Assembly (NCBI GenBank): GCA_024403455.1
Contig: JAKSRR010000003.1
Location: forward strand, 81,599-145,598
DNA length: 64,000 nt
DNA from: Lachnospiraceae bacterium
GTDB taxonomy: Bacteria; Bacillota; Clostridia; Lachnospirales; Lachnospiraceae
Direction: 5' to 3'
In this document: piece after piece, positions 43,501 to 52,250 of the stretch
Layout of the letters: each line of letters opens with the position of its first letter
Position numbering within the stretch: the stretch's first letter is position 1
The notes under the pieces: generated by a model
Told to the model about the DNA's origin: nothing
Databases searched by the model: none
What the model saw: the letters and a program-made list of their open reading frames with translations, nothing else
Position numbers and translations under genes: made by a program

Positions 43501-46500
43501 CAAGTTCGTTCCATAATGCACATCCGTAAAGTATCCGTTCTGCCGCACATAACCAATGATTCCTCCAACACATTTCAGCATTCCTTGGTTTTCCATAATG
43601 ATATCTTTACTACTACTTACCTGATTTATGTCCGCAGAAAGTAGTACATAGCCTGCAACACCACCAATATATGCAGACTTGACCGTCACTGCTCCCACAA
43701 ACCTGATTTCACTTTCACTTATCGACTTCTTGCACGTAAAGTTACCACCTACATACCCTGCAACACCACCGATGTATTCCGTAAATTTGGCTGCCTGCTT
43801 AACTTTGATTTCACAATTACTTGTGATATTTTCGCAGATAAAATCCTTGACAACATATCCAGCCACTCCACCAACACAGCGAACAACTCTATCCGACGCA
43901 TTACCATCAAAATAAATAGATGCTCTATTCGTTACATCTGTACATGTCGTTTTTCCGTCGGCATGGCCAATTAATCCACCGATTCCAAGTTCAGGATTAT
44001 TTTCGCCAGTTTTGGTCACATACAATGTTTTAAAGCTCATCTCTTTTCCCAGATTCGCTACATTCGTAAGATTAACAAAACTCTTACCATATCCTAAGAC
44101 ACCGCCTACACAGTTAGCAGGTAATGTTTCACCCCAATTCTTAAACAAATCAATATCCGCAAAATTTTTAGCATTTTCTATAGTTATTCCACTTTTTGCA
44201 TAGCCAACAAGGCCACCTAAATATTGAACTCTTTGGGGCTTTGATCCGTTTCCTACACCAATAGTAACAAGGTCACCATTATAGCAATTCTTCAGAGTCG
44301 CTCCTAAAGTATTTGTAGTAAAAGTCTTTGTTGCAGGAACATAAGTACCTGCATTACAGATACCGACCAGTCCACCTACATAACCAACGTCGTTGGTTCC
44401 GTTAGCCCCAAAGTTAGCTTTACTTACATCCACATCCGAAAAAGTACATGTGATCGTTGGCTGCTCCATGGTAGATGTTCCCTTAATGAGTCCTCCCCAT
44501 TGTTCCTCATATTTCACATGCTCCACAACGCTGATTGTTCCATCCGCTGCAAGTGTACCACCATTGACGCAGTCTTCCATCTTGGAACCGTTAAATACCC
44601 CTACGATACCTCCCACAGACTCTCTTGCGCTGACACTGGCATAGTTTTCACACTTTGTCATATTTCCTGCGCAACCACCTGCGATACCGCCCACGGTATG
44701 TGCATTATATGCCTTTACTTCCGCATAATTCTTACAATTATCCATATTAGAGAAGGACGCACCAGCGATACCACCTATAAATCGCGCACATATGGTAATC
44801 TTATCCATATGGGAATTATAGGCAACCACAAGTCCCCTATTCTCACAGTTCTGTATAATTGCATTTGCGTTTTTCGATTTAGTTAAACCAACAATACCAC
44901 CTACACCAGCTGTACGATCACCTTTAAATGCATCATTTATATCAATGAATCGCTGCAAAACCAAAGCTTCATTGGAGCAGTTCAGTATACTGTCCCCTGT
45001 AAATCCTGCAATACCACCTCCACGCGCACTATTACGATAGCAGCAAACCATGGGAATAATTAATCGTGAATTATATCTGCTATAACCATCCTGCGCTAAT
45101 AAAGATTTTTGGTTCTCTGCGGTTGTATTTCTATAAACAAGTAAATTCGTTGCCGCAATTTTACCACCATCTTTTACCCTTGTATGACAATTATTGACAA
45201 TACCATCTGCATGCCCAACAATACCTCCTACCTTAGCAGTCGCAACGATAAAACAATTCGTCGTACTGCAACCGTCTAATGCATAATCCTCTGCTGAAGT
45301 TGATGCATAGCTACTATATCCGACAATACCACCTGAAATAGCATCATATGCATAGATGATTCCATCCTCAACATTACAGGAGACTATAGGTTTCGTGGTG
45401 GTACCAGCTATACCGCCAAGATAAGATGGCGTGTAATCTGCCACAGAATCTCCATTCGTTCCCATTTCGCCAACTTTATTATTATCTGCTGGTATTTCAA
45501 CGATATAGTCCAAACATTGACGACCGTCTTCTTTCTTTGTTTCACTCTCACTTTCCAATTCCTGTGCTATCAAAAAGTGAGTGACACTTACATTTGCAAT
45601 AACACCTCTATTCTGTCCACAAACAACTGCACTACGACTCATAGTGAGTAGCACAGCATTAGCAAATTTTAGATTCTGAATGGTTCCCTCATTTTCACGG
45701 AAAAATCCATTACATCTTTCACCCGTTTTTTCACCATTAATATAAATACCTGAAATCGTATGGGGGGCAGCTGCTGTGTCACTTTCAAACACACCCTTAA
45801 AATAGCGCTTCGCAGCAATATTTCCAGTATTCTGCAAATCAACATTACGATCAAAATCCAGTGGAAAGAGTCCTTTTTTCAGATGAATGGTCTTGTTTGT
45901 ATCCGTTTCATTAAAGGCAACATCAGCTACTGACAAGTTCTCTAGGAAGTGAAGGTTACCATTGGAGTTAGCTACATCCGACATAGCGAGCACTTCCGCC
46001 ACTGACTTACCCATGGCATGGGAAACAGCCTGCAAAACAGTATGTTCCTCTCTCTCATACTGGCAGAAATTAATATCATCTGTCACCTGATAGTGCAGAA
46101 ATCTAGCTTCATCTGGGCGATTTAATGCGCCGGAAAGTTGCTGCTTCAAAGCATCCAGACGTGTCATATTCATAACATGACGAACACAGGAAATGCTATA
46201 GATTTCTTTGGCACTGTCATAACCTGCAAACACAGGATTGATTGCATTGGAGTTTGCTGTTAGTCCCGAGGTAGACGAAGACAGACGGCAGTAGAACTCA
46301 CTCTTTTCCGGCGTAGCGCCAAAAACGCCATCCAGCGTTAACTTGCTCATACGATCCTCTTTTTCAGAAGAAAGCAGAATAATACAAAGTGCTTTGTTGT
46401 CGTCTTTCAGTTTATAAAAATATCCCTGCAATGTATCTTTATTCTTAGAACTTGCATCAAGATTTGCCAAAGTATCTACAAGTGAAGAAATAGTACCATT

Positions 46501-47379
46501 GCTATGCTGATTACCACCATTGTTATTCCAATTAACTTTATAGGATTTTGTCTGTTCTCCAATAAGATCAATCGTTAGCTGAGGACCATGTCCATGCTCG
46601 CTACTCGCTAATGTCTCCTCAAACACAAGATATACTCTGTCATCGTTCACAAGCTGCACGCTACTTTCAATGGTCTCCTTGATTTTTTCAGAAACCGCGG
46701 AGGTATCATAAAGGCCATAATATCCCTGATTCTTCTCTTCCAGGCTATCATCATCTCTTAACAGAAGGTTATTTTTCGCAAGCAAATCTCCCGTCTGGTA
46801 GGATGCCAAATTAAAGGCAATGCCCTCTTCCTTACTGTAAAATACGGCCTGTACCACACCGGTGGTCTGGTTATATTCAAAAATAATCTTATTGTCTAAA
46901 TACTCATCATCCACGCCGAGGGAGAACAGCATATTGTATAGGGATGTGGTTCTGTCCTTTGTTCCATCATAAAAGACAGACACTATCTGGGTGCCATCAT
47001 GTTTCTCTTTGTAGGTGGTGTTAAGCTGCAATCCATTCTTTGAAAGAATATTGCCCATATGGGTATCCTGTCTTGCTGCGGCCGCTTCTCGGTAATCAAG
47101 CAGCGTAACAAGGTGCGGTGTTCCCTGGTATGCATCTACAAGATCATTAAACTCCTGCAGCGTTCCATCCTTCTGACGCTGCACGAGATTACTCTGTAAA
47201 CTCATGAAAATGATTTCCGCAGCCGCATTTCGCTCGTTCCTATCAGCATCCTTAATATATTGGCTGATTCCCACTGCACCTAAGCCCAGCATGACTGCAA
47301 TAATTGCCACCACAATAATGACTTCCATCAACGTGAAGCCAAAATTGCGTTTTATGTTTTTAAACATATTTCGTACCAT
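40552..47379 (-). CDS. Giant GLUG-repeat pseudopilin, likely pilus-borne adhesin
   Basis: 2275 residues. The N-terminus (NFGFTLMEVIIVVAIIAVML) is a class-III-type prepilin leader with cleavage expected before F of G|FTLMEV and Glu at mature position 5, then the hydrophobic helix. A long region (about residues 60-650) follows with helices, several acidic loops and no known family. From ~650 to ~2130 about 40 copies of a G-G-(I/V/L)-x-G motif (for example YVGGIAG, HAAGIVGQ, YIAGLCGN) recur every ~30-50 residues with strands between: GLUG-type repeats as in bacterial adhesins, predicted to make a beta-helix-like rod. The last ~140 residues look like a beta domain. GAGGA precedes the ATG. It should be exported and processed by the pilus system. 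Confidence 0.88.
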   Translation of the reverse strand: MVRNMFKNIKRNFGFTLMEVIIVVAIIAVMLGLGAVGISQYIKDADRNERNAAAEIIFMSLQSNLVQRQKDGTLQEFNDLVDAYQGTPHLVTLLDYREAAAARQDTHMGNILSKNGLQLNTTYKEKHDGTQIVSVFYDGTKDRTTSLYNMLFSLGVDDEYLDNKIIFEYNQTTGVVQAVFYSKEEGIAFNLASYQTGDLLAKNNLLLRDDDSLEEKNQGYYGLYDTSAVSEKIKETIESSVQLVNDDRVYLVFEETLASSEHGHGPQLTIDLIGEQTKSYKVNWNNNGGNQHSNGTISSLVDTLANLDASSKNKDTLQGYFYKLKDDNKALCIILLSSEKEDRMSKLTLDGVFGATPEKSEFYCRLSSSTSGLTANSNAINPVFAGYDSAKEIYSISCVRHVMNMTRLDALKQQLSGALNRPDEARFLHYQVTDDINFCQYEREEHTVLQAVSHAMGKSVAEVLAMSDVANSNGNLHFLENLSVADVAFNETDTNKTIHLKKGLFPLDFDRNVDLQNTGNIAAKRYFKGVFESDTAAAPHTISGIYINGEKTGERCNGFFRENEGTIQNLKFANAVLLTMSRSAVVCGQNRGVIANVSVTHFLIAQELESESETKKEDGRQCLDYIVEIPADNNKVGEMGTNGDSVADYTPSYLGGIAGTTTKPIVSCNVEDGIIYAYDAISGGIVGYSSYASTSAEDYALDGCSTTNCFIVATAKVGGIVGHADGIVNNCHTRVKDGGKIAATNLLVYRNTTAENQKSLLAQDGYSRYNSRLIIPMVCCYRNSARGGGIAGFTGDSILNCSNEALVLQRFIDINDAFKGDRTAGVGGIVGLTKSKNANAIIQNCENRGLVVAYNSHMDKITICARFIGGIAGASFSNMDNCKNYAEVKAYNAHTVGGIAGGCAGNMTKCENYASVSARESVGGIVGVFNGSKMEDCVNGGTLAADGTISVVEHVKYEEQWGGLIKGTSTMEQPTITCTFSDVDVSKANFGANGTNDVGYVGGLVGICNAGTYVPATKTFTTNTLGATLKNCYNGDLVTIGVGNGSKPQRVQYLGGLVGYAKSGITIENAKNFADIDLFKNWGETLPANCVGGVLGYGKSFVNLTNVANLGKEMSFKTLYVTKTGENNPELGIGGLIGHADGKTTCTDVTNRASIYFDGNASDRVVRCVGGVAGYVVKDFICENITSNCEIKVKQAAKFTEYIGGVAGYVGGNFTCKKSISESEIRFVGAVTVKSAYIGGVAGYVLLSADINQVSSSKDIIMENQGMLKCVGGIIGYVRQNGYFTDVHYGTNLLNAGVTASEPKIECKGVMDHCAGIVGYVDGNASFKDTTSTCYLHRDNWGGSGTMLNHVGGVAGQIYRDASFVNVWNAGKIEGNGDALYLGGVVGCVGKKDGSGEGIFTGDGLFNTGDIQTTGTMQYVGGIAGSAMKGLSLSVGSNAGNIISTTWEKCTYVGGVVGLVNAGDVAMNIYNNYGKISSNGVLDHAAGIVGQVANGNLTLTSITNYGKIETAGNCNYVAGIVGETKGSVTLTNVANIKVAGLDAPDIKTTGGILDRVGGIAGRINGVDEAHIVNMEGVVNEASIYAAGSSTRVAGIVGEILLAPTSIKDVTTYGEIGMKNYVSLQYAGGIVGHSTAPLAMENVHNTYDEKHSYNGRTNNVIEAQTDMKYVGGLVGQSEKAVSLVSGDNTANIWMSGYGAFQCVGGLFGEVKIGLSVTAGSNGGVILNNSTSNSVKQIAGLCGNCTGNVEIYNSSNSGAISIAGASNTDLYIAGLCGNCSGTLTITDSNNALSGTITVGRGQFIAGVVGNVAGAATLQKVTNQGNITLTTEWATFDASNSNNHNKYIAGIVGRTQQDGTLTNVTNEGTIEAKGDLQYGAGIVGYASKGQYTLNIVHNNGAVIAKGMKQCGGVVGQFADDVNLVFSMDQVYNHAMIHVTSNTANDIGGLLGKGGKTSILTIANSENEGTIWLQSTSDASNIGGMVGLAQSNPLTMRDVKNTGNIASDYNLTSAGGIIGQANGNCVLKVKNVYSSGSITAANGNLTSVGGCIGNCAGQMVREFFNMTAEGTIQGRNLSQVGGLIGYLNSEVDSYINGTVDNATENTADYKAVKVNIQSMGDASTWATTVGGLFGKIEVAGRFTIRNYSYEGTLSSENLGVTGIEWLVGNNHTIDMTTYHLRYYTTVTFDAADVTDVYRWEDTSEGKYVFGGNRGSSATTEDHTIVFVMPAGNTPNGIKLGDTALTVTITQDVDDTTKYSFVLPAGTSGGALSVEYSPTP

Positions 47380-47472
47380 GGTTTTATATCCTCATAAGAA
47401 TGTTCTATAAATTCTATCTTTTCCTACTTTTGTTCGTCGGGGCTTCTGTCTTTCAGTCAAAAATTTAGATGC

Positions 47473-47498
47473 AAAAAACAGGCTAAAAGCCCCCCTGT
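47473..47498 (-). terminator. Hairpin between pilin and giant pseudopilin
   Basis: On the minus strand ACAGG and CCTGT pair around a C/G-rich loop with GGCTTTTAGCC, followed by six T residues. It would stop read-through from the pilin gene or act as a leader element of the giant gene. Confidence 0.55.
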
Positions 47499-47500
47499 AT

Positions 47501-47529
47501 ATTATATCGGATAAAATGTCCGATTCCAA
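47501..47529 (-). promoter_or_regulatory. Possible promoter with inverted repeat, upstream of the giant pseudopilin
   Basis: TTGGAA and TATAAT with 17 bases between. The spacer is exactly the inverted repeat TCGGA-CATTTTA-TCCGA. Its half-sites TCGGACA and TATCCGA recur upstream of the minor-pilin operon. The predicted start lies inside the hairpin that follows, so promoter activity is uncertain. Confidence 0.45.
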
Positions 47530-47597
47530 AGGATTTCGCTAGAAAAATGCTGAAAAAACCAAAGAAAAAAGAGGTTCTAGATTTGATGAAATTGCAA

Positions 47598-47624
47598 TAA
47601 AAAACCGCACCCCGAAGGGTGCGG
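47598..47624 (-). terminator. Terminator of the major pilin gene
   Basis: CCGCACCC-CGAA-GGGTGCGG, a perfect 8-base stem, followed on the minus strand by six T. It lets the pilin be made in excess over the giant pseudopilin. Confidence 0.92.
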
Positions 47625-47648
47625 AGAAAAACAACTAGACCAATACTA

Positions 47649-48122
47649 TTATTTAGGCCAACTAATAGTCGCATCCTTCTCTGCAGTTGTAGGATAATAT
47701 CCTTCAGCCTTATCTGAAACATACTTTACTGCATCACAAACGCCATCCTGGTTGAAATGAATGTAACACGTTTCAGTTGTTCCCCAAGTTGCATTCTGAA
47801 GAGAACCAATGAGTGCTTTTGCAGCATCTTCATCCGCAACCTTCGCTTTAATGTCATCAGCTGTAGTTTTCGCTGTAATTGTAAGCATGGTCTTATCATC
47901 AGGAGAGCTCTTTCCATCAATCTTCAGCTGCGCAACCCACGCATTTGCAGAGGTGTAGCAGGTCTTTGCGTTACCAGCAACCTTAGTATCAGTTGCAGTG
48001 TTTAAGTAGCTGATTAAGTTGGGGGCTACTAATGCAATTAAAATAGCGATGATGGCGATAACGATAATCATCTCCATCAAGGTGAAACCTTTGTTGTTGT
48101 CTTTCTTAAATAACTTTTTCAT
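47649..48122 (-). CDS. Major type IV pilin
   Basis: 157 residues. KDNNKGFTLMEMIIVIAIIA is the prepilin leader, cleaved before F, with Glu5. The soluble part has two Cys pairs likely to bridge (AKTCYTSANAW and TCYIHFNQDGVCD) and an acidic helical middle. Length and form match PilA/ComGC-like pilins of Clostridia. AAGGAGG is well placed before the ATG. It has its own promoter and a strong terminator, which fits a major subunit. A ComGC-type role (DNA uptake) cannot be excluded. Confidence 0.92.
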   Translation of the reverse strand: MKKLFKKDNNKGFTLMEMIIVIAIIAILIALVAPNLISYLNTATDTKVAGNAKTCYTSANAWVAQLKIDGKSSPDDKTMLTITAKTTADDIKAKVADEDAAKALIGSLQNATWGTTETCYIHFNQDGVCDAVKYVSDKAEGYYPTTAEKDATISWPK

Positions 48123-48235
48123 AAGAAATCCTCCTTAATTTTTGTTTTATTTTTTGTTCTTATGAACTTTCATCACTGTTTAAAGTATCGGATGGTACTA
48201 CCCAAACTTTAGTTTTTCGTGATTCTTTTATAAAG

Positions 48236-48264
48236 ATTATACAAATATTCCTCTATCTTGGCAA
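48236..48264 (-). promoter_or_regulatory. Promoter of the major pilin gene
   Basis: TTGCCA and TATAAT, 17 bases apart, about 115 bases before the start codon. The leader can form nested pairs (TCAC...GTGA outside, TAAAGT...ACTTTA inside, GGT-AGT-ACC at the tip) and ends in AAGGAGG. No c-di-GMP riboswitch consensus was found in it. Confidence 0.75.
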
Positions 48265-48332
48265 TACTTTAGTACATTTTGCACTAATAAGAGTCATCCG
48301 TCTTTGTTTTACACAATGATTATCAAGCATCC

Positions 48333-50039
48333 TTAATCCAGGAAGTTAATAACCTTACGCATTTCCTCGATGGTTGTTTTACCCTCAAAGATGAGCTGCT
48401 TGGCATTGGTCTGCATATCGGTAAATCCAAATTGCTCTGCCACTTCCTTAATCTTCTGAGAGGAAGCTCTCTCCATAATGAGCTGACGAATCTCATGATT
48501 TACCATGACAATTTCATGCACTGCGGTTCTTCCGCGATAGCCGGTATAGTTGCATCGCTTACAGCCCTTTCCCTTGTAAAGGATGGCGGGCATCTCTCCT
48601 TTTCCCCATAGAGCTCTGTCCTGCGCAGTCGGCAGCACTTCTTCCTTGCAGTCAGGACAGATAGTCTTTACTAATCGCTGGGCTAAGATACCAATCACAG
48701 AGGAAGCTACAACATAAGGCTCCACACCCATGTCGATGAGTCGCATGAAGGTAGATGCCGCATCATTGGTATGAATGGTAGAAAGCACAAGGTGACCGGT
48801 AATAGCCGCCTGGGCTGCGATGGTTGCAGTTTCCTGGTCTCGGATTTCACCCACCATGATAACATCCGGGTCCTGACGCATGATGGAACGAAGTCCTGCA
48901 GCAAAGGTAAGTCCCGCTTTGGTATTAATATGTACCTGGGTAATATTATCCATAACCTTTTCAACAGGGTCTTCAACCGTAACCACATTGACATTGGGGG
49001 CCGCAACTTCATTTAGTGCAGAATAAATGGTAGTAGTCTTACCAGAACCAGTAGGACCGGTAACCAAAATAACACCATTAGGGTTATGAACTAACATATT
49101 CATCTTTTCAAAGTTTGCTTCGTTCATACCAAGCTCTGTCAACGGAACAACATCCACCTTATTATCGCCCAAGATACGAACTACAATCTTTTCTCCATAT
49201 ACCGAGGGAAGGGTCGAAATACGGAAGGATACATTTTTGGCACCCATTTCCATAGAGAATCGTCCATCCTGAGGAATACGGCGTTCGGAAATATCCAATC
49301 CTGATACGATCTTCAGTCGTGTTACCAAAGATAGATGAATGGATGAGTTTAGTACCATGACTTCCATCAGGTCACCATCGATACGGAAGCGTACTACTAC
49401 ATTGTTCTGCTTCGGTTCAATATGTACGTCGGAAGCCCCCATGGAAACTGCCTGGGTAAGAATGGTATTTACTAACTTAACCACGGGTGAAGAATCGACA
49501 CGGTCCATCATCTGCTGATATGATTCGCTACTTAATTCCTCATCCTGGGCCTGGCGCTCATAGATCTTATTGGTTTCATTAACTACGCTGAACATATTAC
49601 GGTTCGCATAGTTCTGTTCAATGGCAATGCGGATGTGCTCACGCTTTGCCAGCTTTGGTACAATTTCCTTACCAATCTGTTCCTGTAAGTCCTTAAAGCC
49701 AAAATAGTTTAGGGGGTTATCCGTTGCAACAAACAGGAAGTTCCCCTCGATATTTAAGGGCACTAAGGAAAGGGCTTCTGCCGTTTCTCTCGGCACGGTT
49801 GCGATTACTTCGGCACTGGAGGTCAGTTTATTCAGAGGCAAAACCTCTACCAGAAGCTGTTTGGCAAGTTCGCCTAACATCTGGTCTTCCGTTACTAACC
49901 CCATCTCAATTAAAATATCACCCAGCATCTTTCGTTCCGGGAGACTCTTCTGATAAGCCAGTGCATGCTCTAACTGTTCATTTGAAATAAAGCCTGCCTG
50001 AATAAGGACTTCACCAAGCCTCAGCTTATTGTTCGTCAT
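48333..50039 (-). CDS. pilB: Type IV pilus assembly ATPase PilB
   Basis: 568 residues from the ATG behind AAGGGGG; an ATG seven codons earlier lies in the overlap with the preceding gene. N-terminal MshE/GSPII-E-N-type domain (LRLGEVLIQAGFISNEQLEH), then ATPase: GPTGSGKTTTIYSALNEV Walker A, the Asp box, DPDVIMVGEIRDQETAT Walker B and HLVLSTIHTNDAAS His box. Four Cys in CPDCKEE and CKRCNY bind Zn2+. Drives pilus extension. Last gene of the assembly operon before the pilin. Confidence 0.95.
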   Translation of the reverse strand: MTNNKLRLGEVLIQAGFISNEQLEHALAYQKSLPERKMLGDILIEMGLVTEDQMLGELAKQLLVEVLPLNKLTSSAEVIATVPRETAEALSLVPLNIEGNFLFVATDNPLNYFGFKDLQEQIGKEIVPKLAKREHIRIAIEQNYANRNMFSVVNETNKIYERQAQDEELSSESYQQMMDRVDSSPVVKLVNTILTQAVSMGASDVHIEPKQNNVVVRFRIDGDLMEVMVLNSSIHLSLVTRLKIVSGLDISERRIPQDGRFSMEMGAKNVSFRISTLPSVYGEKIVVRILGDNKVDVVPLTELGMNEANFEKMNMLVHNPNGVILVTGPTGSGKTTTIYSALNEVAAPNVNVVTVEDPVEKVMDNITQVHINTKAGLTFAAGLRSIMRQDPDVIMVGEIRDQETATIAAQAAITGHLVLSTIHTNDAASTFMRLIDMGVEPYVVASSVIGILAQRLVKTICPDCKEEVLPTAQDRALWGKGEMPAILYKGKGCKRCNYTGYRGRTAVHEIVMVNHEIRQLIMERASSQKIKEVAEQFGFTDMQTNAKQLIFEGKTTIEEMRKVINFLD

Positions 50040-50691
50040 TTTGTTTTCCCCCTTCTTCAAATGGCAGTATGCCGTAGATTCTAAAGGTCATGGAAAGATT
50101 TCCATAAATGGTATTTTGCTCTTCTTCATCATAATCTCTAAAGAAGTTCTTAGAAATAGCACAGGAGGTAATCTCGATGGTCTTACTTTCTCCATTTAAT
50201 GCATCGATCAGTGCTAACATGTCATCATATTTTCCGGTAGCAGCTAGGGAAACATCACAGGCTAAAAGAAGATCCTTCTCATTATCCTCATCATCCTCTG
50301 CTTCCTCCTCTTCTCCCTTTTCAATAATGACATCAAAAGCCTTATCGCTAATCGTACTAAAGGTTCCAATAGAAAGTGATGTAATATCCAGATGGTTATC
50401 AGCAACCAGCTTATTAACAAAGCCGTCCATGGTATAACTGTTCCAGATACCATTAAAGAAAATATTAATTTTCTCAATTCGTTCCAGCGAATCCTGCTTT
50501 TCTTCAAAAACATTCATGTTAAGAAGGGAATTATTCATGTCTTCCAGCGTCTGCTCATCCGTAGCTTTGGTTGCCACCAGTTCCTTGTGCTCTTTCATCT
50601 TCGGAAGAAGCAGATATACGAACAGGAGTCCGATTACCAAAACACCCAATAACATCTGCAGTAATATTTTTTCTCTTTTTGTAATATTCAT
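50026..50691 (-). CDS. PilO-like inner-membrane protein
   Basis: 221 residues. A short cytoplasmic start and one membrane helix (LQMLLGVLVIGLLFVYLLL) are followed by a coiled coil (KEHKELVATKATDEQTLEDM) and a C-terminal domain with strands and an acidic loop (EKGEEEEAEDDEDNEKD). Topology and gene order after PilM-N match PilO. It would form the alignment ring that links PilM/N to the pilus base. Its end overlaps the pilB start by 14 bases. Confidence 0.8.
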   Translation of the reverse strand: MNITKREKILLQMLLGVLVIGLLFVYLLLPKMKEHKELVATKATDEQTLEDMNNSLLNMNVFEEKQDSLERIEKINIFFNGIWNSYTMDGFVNKLVADNHLDITSLSIGTFSTISDKAFDVIIEKGEEEEAEDDEDNEKDLLLACDVSLAATGKYDDMLALIDALNGESKTIEITSCAISKNFFRDYDEEEQNTIYGNLSMTFRIYGILPFEEGGKQNDEQ

Positions 50692-50703
50692 AACAGAGCC
50701 CCC

Positions 50704-52239
50704 TTACTTCGCAATGGTAAGCGCCAGAGCAAAATTATACACATCCTGGCCATCTATGCCTGTACCTGCGCTGAATCCGCCATAAGCCACATTCGAGAAC
50801 GCAGGGAGCGCCGACAAAACCTCTGTATAATGCGCAGGCAGGTACTTGTCCTCTGCGCTACAGCTGATGGTGATAACATTATTATTCAGTGTGTAGGAAT
50901 TAATCGTAATACCTGCTGGTAATGCATCATCAATCGCTCTGATATAGTCGCTTTCAAAACGGCTCTCACCAGTGAGTTTCTGGATATAAGCTTCCCCTCG
51001 ATCCGCATATCGTCTTGCCTGATCAGCCACAATCGTTTCTTTTTCCACAGAGTAGTATGCGTACAAAAGGTTAGGATCATTGATCGTCATTTCCAGTTCT
51101 TCAATCTCCGCCGATAGGTCTGCATTCTTTTTCTTTTGGAACTGAAATGCCACGATTAGCAAAAATGCAATAAACAGGATAATCACAATAGGAAGCATCT
51201 TCAGATTATGATGTTTTCCTTCTTTAATCTTCAAAAACTCATCGAAGAAGTGGTACTGCCCCACCTTATTTTCCATATTAAGGGCAAGACCAATACTGGT
51301 AATATCCTTCTGCAATCTTCCCGCTCTGACACTGGTAAACCCAGAAATACTACTGGTGGGATTAAAAGGAATCGCTTGAATACCAGTTCCTAAAGATATT
51401 CGATCACATAGCGTCTGCACATCCTTGTAGTTACCATATACGGTGATGCTCTTAATCGGAAGATCCGGATGACGCTGGGAGTGGAATCTGGAAAGACGCG
51501 TAATATTCTCAATGGTCTTATTGATTACGTTCTCATCCTTATCAAAACCAAGATCAATCTTGGTTGCTGCAGACAGGACAAACATGCTTTCTTCTAACGC
51601 ATCCCCCTGCTCAATCAGTTCATGACGATAATAGGGTTCCTCATTTTTTCCACAGTACAGGAAGTTTACTTCATCATTGTTAATGCAGGCTAGGATAGAA
51701 ATATCCTGGCTGCGAAGCAAGCCGCAGCGATCTGCCAATAGCTCCATACAATGAGAATATATATCAATTCCCAAAGGCTCTAGTCCGGCTTTTTTCAAAA
51801 CATCATGATAGTTTGCAATGAGTGCTTTCGGGCAAAGAACTGCACGAACCTTTACAAATCCTTCTTTCAAAGGATCTTCCCCTAACACGATATAATCATA
51901 GATATAGTTCGCATTCAGTTTTCTGCGCTTCTGCAGTTCCTGCTGCACCATGCCATCTAGCACCTTTTCCTTTGCCTTTGGTAAGGACAGCTGTTCGGTC
52001 ATACAATCCGTTGGTGTAACCGCCACAACAACTTTCTTATCTTTAATTTTTGCTTCTTTGAGGGTTGCAACAATAAGATCAGACACACGTAAGTCGTTAT
52101 TAACGAGCATACCTGCAACATAAGAATTCTGCGGCATATTCACCGTAATTGCCTGTAATACTTTTGTTTCTCTGCCCTTCGTCTCTAACTGATAGACCTG
52201 CATCAAATCAGAGCTAAAATCCATACTTAGAAATCGCAT
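50704..52239 (-). CDS. PilM-PilN fusion
   Basis: 511 residues. The first ~330 residues have an actin-like (PilM/FtsA-type) fold: MRFLSMDFSSDLMQVYQL with the first phosphate-type loop, KVVVAVTPTDCMTEQL, ALCPKALIANY-like second half, and GIDIYSHCMELLADRCG. At about residues 347-367 a membrane helix (MLPIVIILFIAFLLIVAFQF) begins a PilN-like part: coiled coil and a ~120-residue domain (PAGITINSYTLNNNVITISC). In most systems these are separate proteins; the joined form resembles GspL. It should hold PilO and contact the PilB/PilC motor. Confidence 0.82.
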   Translation of the reverse strand: MRFLSMDFSSDLMQVYQLETKGRETKVLQAITVNMPQNSYVAGMLVNNDLRVSDLIVATLKEAKIKDKKVVVAVTPTDCMTEQLSLPKAKEKVLDGMVQQELQKRRKLNANYIYDYIVLGEDPLKEGFVKVRAVLCPKALIANYHDVLKKAGLEPLGIDIYSHCMELLADRCGLLRSQDISILACINNDEVNFLYCGKNEEPYYRHELIEQGDALEESMFVLSAATKIDLGFDKDENVINKTIENITRLSRFHSQRHPDLPIKSITVYGNYKDVQTLCDRISLGTGIQAIPFNPTSSISGFTSVRAGRLQKDITSIGLALNMENKVGQYHFFDEFLKIKEGKHHNLKMLPIVIILFIAFLLIVAFQFQKKKNADLSAEIEELEMTINDPNLLYAYYSVEKETIVADQARRYADRGEAYIQKLTGESRFESDYIRAIDDALPAGITINSYTLNNNVITISCSAEDKYLPAHYTEVLSALPAFSNVAYGGFSAGTGIDGQDVYNFALALTIAK

Positions 52240-52250
52240 AACAAACTCCC

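Noticed and set aside
40980-45420. Repeated DNA in the giant gene as non-coding repeats
   Set aside because: The repeats are only similar at protein level (GGIVG motifs) inside one open frame.
48123-48260. c-di-GMP riboswitch before the pilin
   Set aside because: The conserved GCAAAGCC and GGTAGGTAGCGGGGTTACC-type elements are missing.
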